From Sphaerotilus natans (GTDB lineage Bacteria > Pseudomonadota > Gammaproteobacteria > Burkholderiales > Burkholderiaceae_C), in the NCBI RefSeq assembly GCF_900156335.1, contig NZ_FTMZ01000005.1, positions 62,001 through 126,000 on the forward strand: DNA of 64,000 nt, given 5' to 3'. Within the stretch, counting starts at the first letter, position 1, and each line of letters opens with the position of its first letter. The notes under the pieces were generated by a model. It was not told the DNA's origin. It worked only from the letters and a program-made list of their open reading frames with translations, and did not search any database. A program made the translations under genes and the position numbers. Positions 30,352 through 39,183 of the stretch are shown here, piece after piece.

Positions 30352-30367
30352 CGTGACCCCGATCACG
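30352..30367. promoter_or_regulatory. CRP/FNR-like palindrome
   Basis: CGTGACCCCGATCACG has the TGA-N8-TCA symmetry of CRP/FNR-family sites (consensus half TGTGA). It lies in the 190-nt gap between ahpF and the DUF1800 gene, about 120 nt before the latter's start. The flanks are not symmetrical, so it may be fortuitous. Confidence 0.35.
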
Positions 30368-30485
30368 AAACGCTCAGACTGCCCGCGCGCAGGTCGATAA
30401 GCGTGATGGATCCCCGGCCTCGTTCCGGGGGGTTCAGACGCCTCGACCCTCTGCCCGAATCATGCCGAACCTAGCATCGCGGTCC

Positions 30486-32642
30486 ATGAAAACCTCTCTT
30501 GCGCTGCTGATCGGCGCCCTGCTGCTGGGGGGCGCGACCGCTGGCGGGCGAGCACAGCAGATCACCACGCTGTCTGCCGCGTCGAACCTGGTCCCGCAAG
30601 GCGTCACGCTGCTGTCACGCACGGCACCGCTGGTGCTGCGGGTGCGCGGCTCGCTGGTGCGCGGGGTCGGCCCGCGCATGACGGTGCGGCTGAATGGCCA
30701 GCCGCTCGGCACCGTCGCGGTCGACCACACCGACTGGCGCGACCATGCCTTCACCGTGCCGGCACTGCTCGCCAGCGGCACGACGCTGGAGATCGTCTTC
30801 GACAACGACGCGGCAGCCGCCGGCGAGGACCGCAATCTTTTCATCGCCTCGGTCGGTCAGGGCACGACCCGCTTCCAGCCCGGCCCGCTGCAGTCGGTCT
30901 ATGACCGCGGCGCCGGTGCGCTGGCCTTCGACGGCCGGGAGGTGTCGGCCGGCCGCAGCGATCTGCCCTGGGATGGCGCGCTGCGCATCACCTGGCCGGA
31001 AACCTACACCCCGCTGGCCACCACCGCCCGCCTGCAGCGCCAGCAGGCAGCGCGGCTGCTTCAGCAGGCCAGCTTCGGCGCCCTGCCCGGCGAGATCGAG
31101 CAGCTCGCCGCCACCGGGCTGCCAGCCTGGATCGACCGGCAGCTGGCCTTGCCGGCCTCCGCCGACTTCGTCGGCGCGGTCCAGGCCCGCTACGACCTCG
31201 GCCCGGAACACCGGCCGCGCGGCGCGCAGTACCACCCGCACCAGGTCGGACACCATTTCTGGCGCCATGCCAGCCAGGCGCCGGACCAGCTGCGCGCACG
31301 CACCGCCTTCGCGCTGCACCAGATCTTCATGATCTCGCAGCATGACGACAGCCTGTGGCTGCATGCCCGCGCCTACGCCCGCTACCTCGACCTGCTGAAC
31401 CAGCATGCCTTCGGCAACTTCCGCGATCTGCTCGAGGAGATGGCGCTGTCGCCAGCGATGGGCCTGTACCTGTCGCACATGCGCAATCTCAAGGAAGACC
31501 CGACCCGCGGCCGACTGCCCGACGAGAACTTCGCCCGCGAGCTGATGCAGCTCTTCACCATCGGCCTGCACGAGCTGCGCCCGGACGGCAGCGTGGTGAC
31601 CGACGCCAGCGGGCGCCCGGTCGAGACTTACGGCAATGCCGACGTGATGGCGCTGGCGCGGGTCTTCACCGGCTACGGCTGGGCCTTCCCGGACAGCGAG
31701 CTGACCGAGACGAAGCTGCGCGCCGGCTGGCCCGACTACAGCCCGGCCGCCGACCGGCGCATCGACCTGCAGCGCATGAAGGCCTATCCCGGCCAGCACT
31801 CGCAGCTGGAGAAGCGCCTGTTCGCCGGCAAGCCCTGGGAGCGCAGCATCGCGGCCGGTGGCAGCGCCGCCAGCGACCTGAAGATCGCGCTCGACACCCT
31901 GTTCAACCATCCGAACGTCGGCCCCTTCATCGGCCGGCAGCTGATCCAGCGCCTGGTGCGCAGCGACCCCAGTCCGGCCTATGTGGGCCGCATCGCCGCG
32001 GTCTTCGCCAACAACGGCCGGGGCGTGCGCGGCGATCTGGGCGCGGTGGTGCGCGCCATCCTGCTCGACCCGGAGGCCCGCAGCCTGCCGGCGGCCAGCA
32101 CCGGCCACAAGCTGCGCGAGCCGGTGCTGCGGGTGACGCAGTGGATGCGCGCCTTCGAGGCACGCTCGCAGACCGGCCAGTTCCGCATCGACACCCAGAT
32201 GGATGCCACCGGACAGCGGGTGATGATGTCGCCCTCGGTCTTCGGCTACTTCCGGCCCGGTCATGTGCCCGCCGGCACGACGATGGGGGCGCAGAGCCGC
32301 ACGCTGCCGGAGTTCCAGCTGGTCAGCGAGACCTCGACCGCGACCTGGGCCAATCTGGCGCTGCACATGAGCGGCGCCGGCCTGGGCTGGACCGGCTCGG
32401 GCGCCGATGTGAGCGCGCGCTATGACGCGCTGGCCGAGCTGGCAGGACGCGGCGATCTCGAGGGCGTCGTCGACCAGCTCGATCTGCGCCTGTTCGCAGG
32501 CGGCATGAGCGCCGGCCTGCGCCAGACCCTGCTCGACACCATGGCCGATGTTCGCGGCCATGACGCGACCAGCCACCAGAACCGCGTGCGCGCGGCCGTG
32601 CTGTTCGCGCTGGCCTCGCACGAGTACCTGATCCAGCGCTGA
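30486..32642 (+). CDS. Exported DUF1800 protein with CBM60-like N-terminal domain
   Basis: The protein has about 718 residues from MKTSLALLIG; an ATG at 30462 is also in frame, but the chosen one gives a normal signal peptide ending near GRAQQ. Residues about 30-170 look like a carbohydrate-binding module of the CBM60 type, with LRVRGSLVRGVGPRMTVRLNG and the Ca-site-like FDNDAAAAGEDRNLFIASV. From about 185 comes DUF1800: RLLQQASFGALPGEIEQLAATG, LRARTAFALHQIFM, NLKEDPTRGRLPDENFARELMQLFTIG, and the late RSLPAASTGHKLREPVLRV. DUF1800 proteins are exported, of unknown function, and usually paired with DUF1501, as here (next gene, 36 nt away). The CBM60 call is moderate. Confidence 0.8.
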   Translation: MKTSLALLIGALLLGGATAGGRAQQITTLSAASNLVPQGVTLLSRTAPLVLRVRGSLVRGVGPRMTVRLNGQPLGTVAVDHTDWRDHAFTVPALLASGTTLEIVFDNDAAAAGEDRNLFIASVGQGTTRFQPGPLQSVYDRGAGALAFDGREVSAGRSDLPWDGALRITWPETYTPLATTARLQRQQAARLLQQASFGALPGEIEQLAATGLPAWIDRQLALPASADFVGAVQARYDLGPEHRPRGAQYHPHQVGHHFWRHASQAPDQLRARTAFALHQIFMISQHDDSLWLHARAYARYLDLLNQHAFGNFRDLLEEMALSPAMGLYLSHMRNLKEDPTRGRLPDENFARELMQLFTIGLHELRPDGSVVTDASGRPVETYGNADVMALARVFTGYGWAFPDSELTETKLRAGWPDYSPAADRRIDLQRMKAYPGQHSQLEKRLFAGKPWERSIAAGGSAASDLKIALDTLFNHPNVGPFIGRQLIQRLVRSDPSPAYVGRIAAVFANNGRGVRGDLGAVVRAILLDPEARSLPAASTGHKLREPVLRVTQWMRAFEARSQTGQFRIDTQMDATGQRVMMSPSVFGYFRPGHVPAGTTMGAQSRTLPEFQLVSETSTATWANLALHMSGAGLGWTGSGADVSARYDALAELAGRGDLEGVVDQLDLRLFAGGMSAGLRQTLLDTMADVRGHDATSHQNRVRAAVLFALASHEYLIQR

Positions 32643-32678
32643 ATCCAGCGCTGAAGCCGATCGGCCGGAGATTTCCGC

Positions 32679-34121
32679 ATGAGTTCCTCATCCTCCTCTT
32701 CCCGCCGCGCCTTCCTGCGCACGCTCGGCCAGCTCGGGCTGCTGGGCGGCCCGGTGGCGGCGGCGCGGCCCGCATTCACGCTCGGCCTGGCCGGGCTGGG
32801 CGCGATGGCGGCGCAGTCCTCCAGCGCGGTGCAGCTCGACCGGCCCTATCGCGCGCTGGTCTGCCTGTTCATGAACGGCGGCAACGACGCGCACAACTGG
32901 CTGGTGCCGCTCGACAGCGCCGAGCATGCGGCCTACACCCGCGCCCGGGGCGATCTGGCGCTGCCGGCCATCACGCTGCTGGAGATCGCCAGCCGCCGCC
33001 AGGAGGCGGGCCGGCGCTTCGGCCTGGCGCGCGAGCTGCAGCCGCTGAGCACCTGGTACGGTCGCGGCCGCTGCGCCTTCGTCGCCAATGTCGGCCCGCT
33101 GACCCAGCCGACCACGCTGGCGGACGTGCAGGCCGGCCGTGGTCTGCCGGCCAAGCTCTACTCGCACAACGACCAGCAGGCGACCTGGCAGTCCCTGCAG
33201 CCCGAAGGCATCGCGCGCATCGGCTGGGGCGGCCGCATCGCCGATCTGCTGGCCTCGGCCAACCAGAACACGGTGCTGACGACGATTTCCGCCTCGGGCC
33301 AGGCGATCTTCCTGAACGGCAGCGGCGTGCAGCCCTATCAGATCGACCCGGATGGCCTGGTCGACGTGCGTGCGCTGCAGTCCGGCGCCTGGCTGCACGG
33401 CAGCGCCGGCGCGCAGGCGCGGCTCGAGGCCCTGCTGCGCAGCAACGGCAGCACCGACCTGCAGGCCGAGCACGCCCGGGTGACCCGCCGAGCGCTCGAC
33501 ACCGCGGCGCAGCTGCGCGGCGCACTGGCCGGCACGCCGGAGCTGCCGCTGGGCGCGGTCACGCTGACCGACGGCAGCCGGCTCGATCTGGCGAAGGATC
33601 CACTGGCGCGCCAGCTGCGCATGGTCGCGCGGCTGATCGCCGCCGCGCCGGCGCTCGGCCTGCGCCGCCAGGTCTTCATGGTCTCGATCGGCGGCTTCGA
33701 CACCCATGCGCAGCAGGCGGCACGCCATCCGCTGCTGGGCGCGCGGGTCGCGCACGCGGTCGACGCCTTCCTGAACGGCCTGCAGGGCCTGGGGCGGCTC
33801 GACGACGTGCTGCTGTTCAGCGCCAGCGACTTCGGCCGCACCCTGACCAGCAACGGCTCGGGCAGCGACCACGGCTGGGGCGGGCATCACTTCGTGGCCG
33901 GCGGCGGCATCCGGGGCGGCGACATTCTCGGCCGCTTCCCCACGGTCGCGCTGGGCACCGGCACCGATGTCGGCTCCGGCCGGCTGCTGCCGACCACCTC
34001 GCTGACCGAGTACGCCGCCTCGCTCGGGCGATGGATGGGACTGAGCCCCAGCGAGCTGCTGACGGTGCTGCCGGGCCTGGAGCGCTTCGCCACCACCGGG
34101 CCGGATCTGGGCGGAAGCTGA
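32679..34121 (+). CDS. DUF1501 family Tat-exported protein
   Basis: This 480-residue protein has an N-terminal twin-arginine-type signal (SRRAFLRTLGQLGLLGG). DUF1501 resembles the alkaline-phosphatase/sulfatase superfamily: YRALVCLFMNGGNDAHNWLVP near the N-terminus, then VFMVSIGGFDTHAQQAARHP and FSASDFGRTLTSNGSGSDHGWGGHHFVAGG with the Asp/His residues that could bind metal. Activity is not known. A GGAG site precedes the ATG, and it is the second gene of a DUF1800-DUF1501 pair. Its downstream neighbour is the imelysin gene after 92 nt with a Fur-like box. Confidence 0.88.
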   Translation: MSSSSSSSRRAFLRTLGQLGLLGGPVAAARPAFTLGLAGLGAMAAQSSSAVQLDRPYRALVCLFMNGGNDAHNWLVPLDSAEHAAYTRARGDLALPAITLLEIASRRQEAGRRFGLARELQPLSTWYGRGRCAFVANVGPLTQPTTLADVQAGRGLPAKLYSHNDQQATWQSLQPEGIARIGWGGRIADLLASANQNTVLTTISASGQAIFLNGSGVQPYQIDPDGLVDVRALQSGAWLHGSAGAQARLEALLRSNGSTDLQAEHARVTRRALDTAAQLRGALAGTPELPLGAVTLTDGSRLDLAKDPLARQLRMVARLIAAAPALGLRRQVFMVSIGGFDTHAQQAARHPLLGARVAHAVDAFLNGLQGLGRLDDVLLFSASDFGRTLTSNGSGSDHGWGGHHFVAGGGIRGGDILGRFPTVALGTGTDVGSGRLLPTTSLTEYAASLGRWMGLSPSELLTVLPGLERFATTGPDLGGS

Positions 34122-34164
34122 AGAAACTTCGCGCGCCTCTTCCATTTCGTGATCGGGATCAAGG

Positions 34165-34181
34165 AGAATGAGATTCATTCT
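34165..34181. promoter_or_regulatory. Fur-like palindrome upstream of the imelysin gene
   Basis: AGAATGA-GAT-TCATTCT is a perfect 7-3-7 inverted repeat in the gap between DUF1501 and imelysin, about 33 nt before the imelysin ATG. It matches the AATGA...TCATT core of Fur boxes. Iron repression of the imelysin-DHOR-imelysin-DUF1513 genes is expected, consistent with imelysins being iron-regulated elsewhere. Confidence 0.65.
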
Positions 34182-34213
34182 TCTTTAGACTCTTCCATGA
34201 GGAGTTCCCGACC

Positions 34214-35422
34214 ATGAACCAGATCCACAAGCACCCGCACCCGCACAAGCGCTCCTTCCTGCAGCTGTCCGCGCTGGCGCTGCTGGCCCCGGCGGCACTG
34301 CTGGCCTCGGCCCAGCAGGCCCCGGCCGCCACGACGACCGTCGAGGCCGAGGCGGTGGTGCGCCACCATGCGGTGCTGGTCGAGGCGGTCTACGCCGACA
34401 CGCTGGCCGCGGCGAAGGATCTGCAGAGCGCAATCGCCGCCTTCGTGGCAGCGCCGTCGGCCGAGGCGCTGGACAAGGCCCGCCAGGCCTGGCGCGCGGC
34501 GCGCGAGTTCTACGGCCAGACCGAGGCCTTCCGCTTCTACGGCGGCCCGATCGATGACGCGCGGGGCCCGGAAGGTCGCCTGAACGCCTGGCCGCTCGAC
34601 GAGGCCTATGTGGACGCAGTCGCCGGCAAACCCAAGGCTGGCCTGATCAACAACCCGAAGTTCCGCATCAGCAAGGCCAGCCTGAGCCAGGCCAACGAGC
34701 GCGGCGGCGAGGAGAACATCAGCGCCGGCTGGCATGCGATCGAGTTCCTGCTGTGGGGCCAGGACCGCAGCGAGACCGGCCCGGGCGAGCGCTCGCCGGA
34801 CGACTTCATCGACGGCCGGGCTCCGAACGCCGACCGCCGCCGCCAGTACCTGGCGGTGGTGACCGAGCTGCTGATCGACGACCTGAGCTTCCTGGCGAAC
34901 GCCTGGGCGCCGGGCGCACGCAACTACCGCGCCAAGTTCGAGCAGGGCGGCCGCGAATCGGTGCGCAAGATGATCGTCGGCCTGGGCTCGCTGTCGCGCG
35001 GCGAGCTCGCCGGCGAGCGCCTGGAAGTGGCGCTGAACTCGCAGGACCAGGAAGACGAGCACTCCTGCTTCTCCGACAACACCCACCGCGACGCGGTCAC
35101 CAACGCGCTGGGCATCCAGAACGTCTGGCTGGGCCAGTACACGCGCCGCGACGGTTCGCTGCTGCAGGGCCCGGGCCTGCGTGATCTGGTCGCCGCGAAG
35201 AAGCCCGATCTGGCCGAGCGCACCACTGCGCAGATCGCCGCCTCGGTGGCTGCCGCCGAAGCGATCCAGGCCCCCTTCGACCGCGAGATCGCCGGCGCCA
35301 AGGACGCGCCGGGCCGCCTGCGCGTGCGCAAGACCATCGACAGCCTGGTGGCGCAGTCCAAGCTGCTGGTGGATGCGGCCGCGGCGGTCGGCATCGCCAA
35401 GCTGACGCTGGTCCAGCCCTGA
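34214..35422 (+). CDS. Imelysin family periplasmic/outer-membrane protein (IrpA-like)
   Basis: The 402-residue protein has a signal peptide (cleavage near PAAT; a His-rich N-terminus KHPHPHK is unusual). Two halves of the imelysin helical fold follow. The GxHxxE motif is present in GWHAIEFLLWG (G172, H174, E177), as is the paired GAVTNALGIQN-like helix near 295-305. Imelysins were named for insulin cleavage (M75) but are mainly iron-regulated proteins linked to iron uptake; protease activity is doubtful. GAGGAG precedes the ATG. The next three genes complete a set seen in Pseudomonas (imelysin, dihaem DHOR, imelysin, DUF1513). Confidence 0.9.
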   Translation: MNQIHKHPHPHKRSFLQLSALALLAPAALLASAQQAPAATTTVEAEAVVRHHAVLVEAVYADTLAAAKDLQSAIAAFVAAPSAEALDKARQAWRAAREFYGQTEAFRFYGGPIDDARGPEGRLNAWPLDEAYVDAVAGKPKAGLINNPKFRISKASLSQANERGGEENISAGWHAIEFLLWGQDRSETGPGERSPDDFIDGRAPNADRRRQYLAVVTELLIDDLSFLANAWAPGARNYRAKFEQGGRESVRKMIVGLGSLSRGELAGERLEVALNSQDQEDEHSCFSDNTHRDAVTNALGIQNVWLGQYTRRDGSLLQGPGLRDLVAAKKPDLAERTTAQIAASVAAAEAIQAPFDREIAGAKDAPGRLRVRKTIDSLVAQSKLLVDAAAAVGIAKLTLVQP

Positions 35423-35438
35423 GCGCGCGGGAGAAAGC

Positions 35439-36896
35439 ATGTCCTTCCTGCCGTCAGCCAGGTCCGCCCTGCCCCGGGTGCGGACGATAGCCGCGGTCAG
35501 TCTCGTCGTGGTCGGCATCGGCGCCCTGGGCTGGCTGCAGGCCGCCGAGGTCGAGGATCCGCTGGGCGAGCAGACCGGCGGCGCCACCACCGTGCCGGCC
35601 ACCGGCCGCAACGCCTTTTCCTTCCCGCTGGCCACGCTCGACGACGCCGAGCGCACCCGCTTCGCGATCGGCAACTCCTTCTTCCGCCGCAACTGGGTGG
35701 AGACACCGGCCTCGACGACCGCGCGCGACGGTCTGGGGCCGCACTTCATCGCGCGCTCCTGCGGCGGCTGCCATGTGCAGGACGGCCGCGGCGCACCGCC
35801 CGACCTGCGCCGGCGCCTGGGCGCCGAGCACGAGCCGCCGGTGGCGCTGCTGATGCGGCTGTCGGTGCCGGGCGTGGGCGAGCACGGCGGCGTCGTGCCC
35901 GACCCGGTCTACGGCGACCAGATCGACAACGCGGCCATCCAGGGCGTGCAGCCGGAGGCGCGGGTCCGCATGCGCACGCGGCCGATCGCCGGCCGCTTCG
36001 CCGACGGCACCCGCTACACGCTGCAGCAGCCGATCTACACCCTGGCCGACCTGGCCTACGGGCCGCTGGCGCCGGGCGCGATGCTGAGCCCGCGCATCGC
36101 GCCGCATCTGGCCGGCATCGGCCTGCTCGACGCGATCCCGCAGGCCGAGATCGAGCGCAACGCCGCCGATCAGGCCGCCGCGCCCGGGCCGATCAAGGGC
36201 CAGGTCAACCGGGTCTGGGATGCCTTCGCCGGCGAGATGCGCGTCGGCCGCTTCGGCTGGAAGGCCAATGTGGCCACGCTGGCGCACCAGAGCGCCGGCG
36301 CCTTCCTGGGCGACATCGGTATCACCTCGACGCATTTCCCGTCGGAAGCCTGCACGCCGGCGCAGCAGGACTGCCGGGCCGCCCCGAGCGGCGGCACGCC
36401 CGAGATCGACGACGAGACGCTCTCGCACGTCGTCTTCTACCAGGCCACGCTCGCACCGGCCGAGCGCCGCAACGCCCGCGATCCGCAGGTGCTGCGCGGC
36501 CAGGCGCTGTTCGCGCAGGCGCAGTGCGCCACCTGCCACCGGCCGAGCTATGTGACCGGCGCCAGCCCCTTCCCGGCACTGACCAGCCCGAAGACCGCAG
36601 GCCAGCGCATTCATCCCTACACCGACCTGCTGCTGCACGACATGGGCGAGCGGCTGGCCGACGGCCGGCCCGACTTCGCCGCCAGCGGCCGGCAGTGGAA
36701 GACGCCGCCGCTGTGGGGCATCGGCCTGATCCGCGAGGTCAACGGCCACCAGCGTCTGCTGCATGACGGCCGCGCCGACGGTGTGCTGGAGGCCATCCTG
36801 TGGCATGGCGGCGAGGCCGAGGACGCCCGCCAGCAGGTGCTGAAGATGAGCCGCGCCGAGCGCGAGGCGCTGGTGAAGTTCGTGGAGTCGCTGTGA
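35439..36896 (+). CDS. Dihaem thiol-oxidoreductase-like cytochrome c (DHOR, DUF1111)
   Basis: The 485-residue exported protein has one N-terminal hydrophobic segment (about 15-30) and two c-type haem motifs, CGGCH (108-112) and CATCH (363-367). Context fits the DUF1111 'di-haem oxidoreductase' family, which includes TsdA-unrelated thiol oxidoreductases of unclear substrate. Further family blocks are GNSFFRRNWVETPASTTARDGLGP and HDMGERLADGRPDF. A GGGAGA site lies upstream, and the stop overlaps the next gene's GTG start (GTGA). Position between two imelysin genes suggests a redox step in iron handling, which is inference. Confidence 0.88.
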   Translation: MSFLPSARSALPRVRTIAAVSLVVVGIGALGWLQAAEVEDPLGEQTGGATTVPATGRNAFSFPLATLDDAERTRFAIGNSFFRRNWVETPASTTARDGLGPHFIARSCGGCHVQDGRGAPPDLRRRLGAEHEPPVALLMRLSVPGVGEHGGVVPDPVYGDQIDNAAIQGVQPEARVRMRTRPIAGRFADGTRYTLQQPIYTLADLAYGPLAPGAMLSPRIAPHLAGIGLLDAIPQAEIERNAADQAAAPGPIKGQVNRVWDAFAGEMRVGRFGWKANVATLAHQSAGAFLGDIGITSTHFPSEACTPAQQDCRAAPSGGTPEIDDETLSHVVFYQATLAPAERRNARDPQVLRGQALFAQAQCATCHRPSYVTGASPFPALTSPKTAGQRIHPYTDLLLHDMGERLADGRPDFAASGRQWKTPPLWGIGLIREVNGHQRLLHDGRADGVLEAILWHGGEAEDARQQVLKMSRAEREALVKFVESL

Positions 36897-38011
36897 ATCC
36901 GGATCTGCCTGAAATCCAACGTCGCCAGCTGCTGCTGGGGTTCAGCCTGAGCCTGGGGGCCAGCCTGCTGGGCACGCCGGTGATGGCGGCCGCACCGGCA
37001 CCCGTCGTGGCGGTGCCTTTCTACGGCGCGGCGACGCTGCTGCGCATGCAGCGCCGCCATGCCTGGCTGCCGGCGGCACGCCAGTGGCGCGAGGCGGCCG
37101 AGGCGCTGGCGCGCCAGCTCGGACAGGGCTGCAGCGGCGCGGCGCGCGCGCCGGCACGCCAGGCCTGGATCCGCACGATGCAGGCCTGGACCCGCGCCAG
37201 CGCGGTCGCCACCGGCCCGCTGCTGCAGCGCCGCAGCAGCCGCTCGATCGACTTCCAGCCGACCCGACCCCGGCTGATCGTGCAGGCGCTGGACACGCTG
37301 CGGGCGCAGTCGCCCCAGGGCACGCCGCTGCCGCCCGATGCCGCCCGGCTGGAGCGCACCGGCAGCCCGGCACGCGGCCTGCCGGCGCTGGAATGGCTGC
37401 TGTGGTCGCCGGATGCGCCGACGGACGCCGCCGCCTGCGCCTGGGCCCAGGGCCTGGCCGAGGAGCTGGCGCGCGAGGCCGCGGCGGTCGAGGCCGACTG
37501 GCTGGCGATCGACGCCCGCGACAGCGACGACCCGGAGGCCCCGGCCGACGAGGACAGCCTGCGCGCCGCCTTCGCCGAGTTCGTCAACCAGTGGCTCGGC
37601 GGCGTCGAGCTGCTACGCTGGGCCGAGATCGAACGCCCCTGGCGCGCCGGCCGCGAGGACAAGACGGGCTGGCCGCGCCAGACCAGCGCCAGCACCGCGC
37701 TGGCCTGGCAGGCCCGCTGGGAGGGCCTGCGCGCGTTGACGCTCTCGCCCGCGCAGGCGCCTGCGCCGGGCGCAGGCCTGGTGCCGATGGCGCTCTATCT
37801 GCGCAGCCTCGGGCTGATGACGCTGGCCGATCGGCTCGATGCCAGCGCCCGCCAGGCCGACGCGGCGATGCGCGGCCTGAGCCCGTCGGCGCCTCCGGCG
37901 CGGTTGCAGCAGGCCACCCGTGCGCTGGCGCAGCTCAAGGGCCTGATCGAGGGCGACGTGGCCGGGGCGCTGCAGGTCAACATCGGCTTTTCCGACGCCG
38001 ATGGCGACTGA
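36893..38011 (+). CDS. Second imelysin family protein
   Basis: The protein is about 372 residues from a GTG start that overlaps the DHOR stop by 4 nt; the frame is open upstream to 36800 but only as a shadow. The N-terminus (IQRRQLLLGFSLSLGASLLG) is a signal with an Arg pair. Imelysin features are the helix RQAWIRTMQAWTRASAVATGP, IDFQPTRP and GLPALEWLLWS. Here the GxHxxE position reads GLPALE, so the His is replaced by Pro, as in the second imelysin of related clusters. Predicted to be periplasmic; it may have lost metal binding at that site. It overlaps the next gene by 11 nt. Confidence 0.82.
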   Translation: MNPDLPEIQRRQLLLGFSLSLGASLLGTPVMAAAPAPVVAVPFYGAATLLRMQRRHAWLPAARQWREAAEALARQLGQGCSGAARAPARQAWIRTMQAWTRASAVATGPLLQRRSSRSIDFQPTRPRLIVQALDTLRAQSPQGTPLPPDAARLERTGSPARGLPALEWLLWSPDAPTDAAACAWAQGLAEELAREAAAVEADWLAIDARDSDDPEAPADEDSLRAAFAEFVNQWLGGVELLRWAEIERPWRAGREDKTGWPRQTSASTALAWQARWEGLRALTLSPAQAPAPGAGLVPMALYLRSLGLMTLADRLDASARQADAAMRGLSPSAPPARLQQATRALAQLKGLIEGDVAGALQVNIGFSDADGD

Positions 38012-39170
38012 AGCCGACACCCGCCCAGACCGGCGCCGGCTGCTGCTCGGCTCGGTGCTGGGCTGCGTGCTGCCCTGGATGCCGGCACGGGCATCGTCCT
38101 TGCCCGGCCACGGACATTGGGTCAGCGCCTGGAACGATCAGGGCGCCCACCGCGTCGGCCTGCTGCAGCGAGCGGCAGAGGGCTGGCGGGTGGCCGCCTC
38201 GATCGAGGTGCCGACCCGCGCGCATGGCCTGACGGTGCTGCCCGACGGCAGCGTGATCGCGGTGGCACGGCGGCCGGGCGACTGGCTGCTGCGCTGGTGG
38301 CCCGCGCCCGGGGGCCGCGAGATTCGCGCGCCCCGATGGCGCTGGGCGCCGGCCGGGCGGCAGTTCAACGGTCATGCGGTGCTGCACCCGGACGGCCGCC
38401 ATCTGCTGCTGACCGCCACCGACACCGAGGCCGACGACGGCCTGGGCCGCGGCCTGCTGATGCTGATGCGTCTGGACCGGCTGGAGCCGGTCGCCGAAGC
38501 GCCAACGCTCGGCCGTGATCCGCACCAGCTGCTGGTCGTGCCCGAGGCGAACAGCCTGCGACTGTGGGTGGCCAACGGCGGCATCGCCAGCCGGCCGGAG
38601 ACCGGACGCGCCCGGCTGATCGATGCGCCGATGGACGCCTCGGTAGCAATGTTCGCGCTGCAGGGTGAAAGCATGCTGCCAGCGGCACCTGAGCGGCGCT
38701 GGACCCTCGACGACCCATGGCTGAGCCTGCGCCATCTGGCTTGGCACGCACCGAGTGCCACGCTGGGCATCGCGATGCAGGCCGAGCATCCTCAGCCGAC
38801 CGAGCGCCGTGCCGCCCCGGTGCTGTCGCTGCTGGACACCCGTGCGCTGTCCACCGGGCGCGCCGATGCGACGCGGCTGCGCGTGGTCCGTGCCGAGGCC
38901 GATCTGGCGGGCTACGGCGGCGACATCGCCGCGACCGCGGCCGGCTTCAGCGTCAGCAGCCCGAAGACCGGCCGGATCGCGCACTGGCAGGCCGACGGGC
39001 AGTGGCTGGGCAGCCAGTCGCTGGCCCAGGGCTGCGCGCTCGAGAGCGCGGCGGATGGCCAGCAGCTGCAGGCCGCCGGCGAGCGGCTCACGCTGGACAA
39101 GGCCGGCGTCCTCGAGGCGCTGCCGGTCCAGCCCGACAACCACTGGCAGCGCTGGCCTCGGCCGCGCTGA
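38001..39170 (+). CDS. DUF1513 family protein, beta-propeller-like
   Basis: The 389-residue protein has an N-terminal signal with consecutive Arg (RPDRRRLLLGSVLGC). Repeated beta-strand blades follow, such as GLTVLPDGSVIAVARRPGDW, NGHAVLHPDGRHLLLTATDTE, DPHQLLVVPEANSLRLWVANGG and LRHLAWHAPSATLGIAMQAE. DUF1513 is of unknown function and is found at the end of imelysin-DHOR gene sets. It starts 11 nt inside the second imelysin gene, so translation is probably coupled. It converges on fabB with a 13-nt gap and no clear terminator. Confidence 0.85.
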   Translation: MATEADTRPDRRRLLLGSVLGCVLPWMPARASSLPGHGHWVSAWNDQGAHRVGLLQRAAEGWRVAASIEVPTRAHGLTVLPDGSVIAVARRPGDWLLRWWPAPGGREIRAPRWRWAPAGRQFNGHAVLHPDGRHLLLTATDTEADDGLGRGLLMLMRLDRLEPVAEAPTLGRDPHQLLVVPEANSLRLWVANGGIASRPETGRARLIDAPMDASVAMFALQGESMLPAAPERRWTLDDPWLSLRHLAWHAPSATLGIAMQAEHPQPTERRAAPVLSLLDTRALSTGRADATRLRVVRAEADLAGYGGDIAATAAGFSVSSPKTGRIAHWQADGQWLGSQSLAQGCALESAADGQQLQAAGERLTLDKAGVLEALPVQPDNHWQRWPRPR

Positions 39171-39183
39171 TCGGCCTTCGCCT

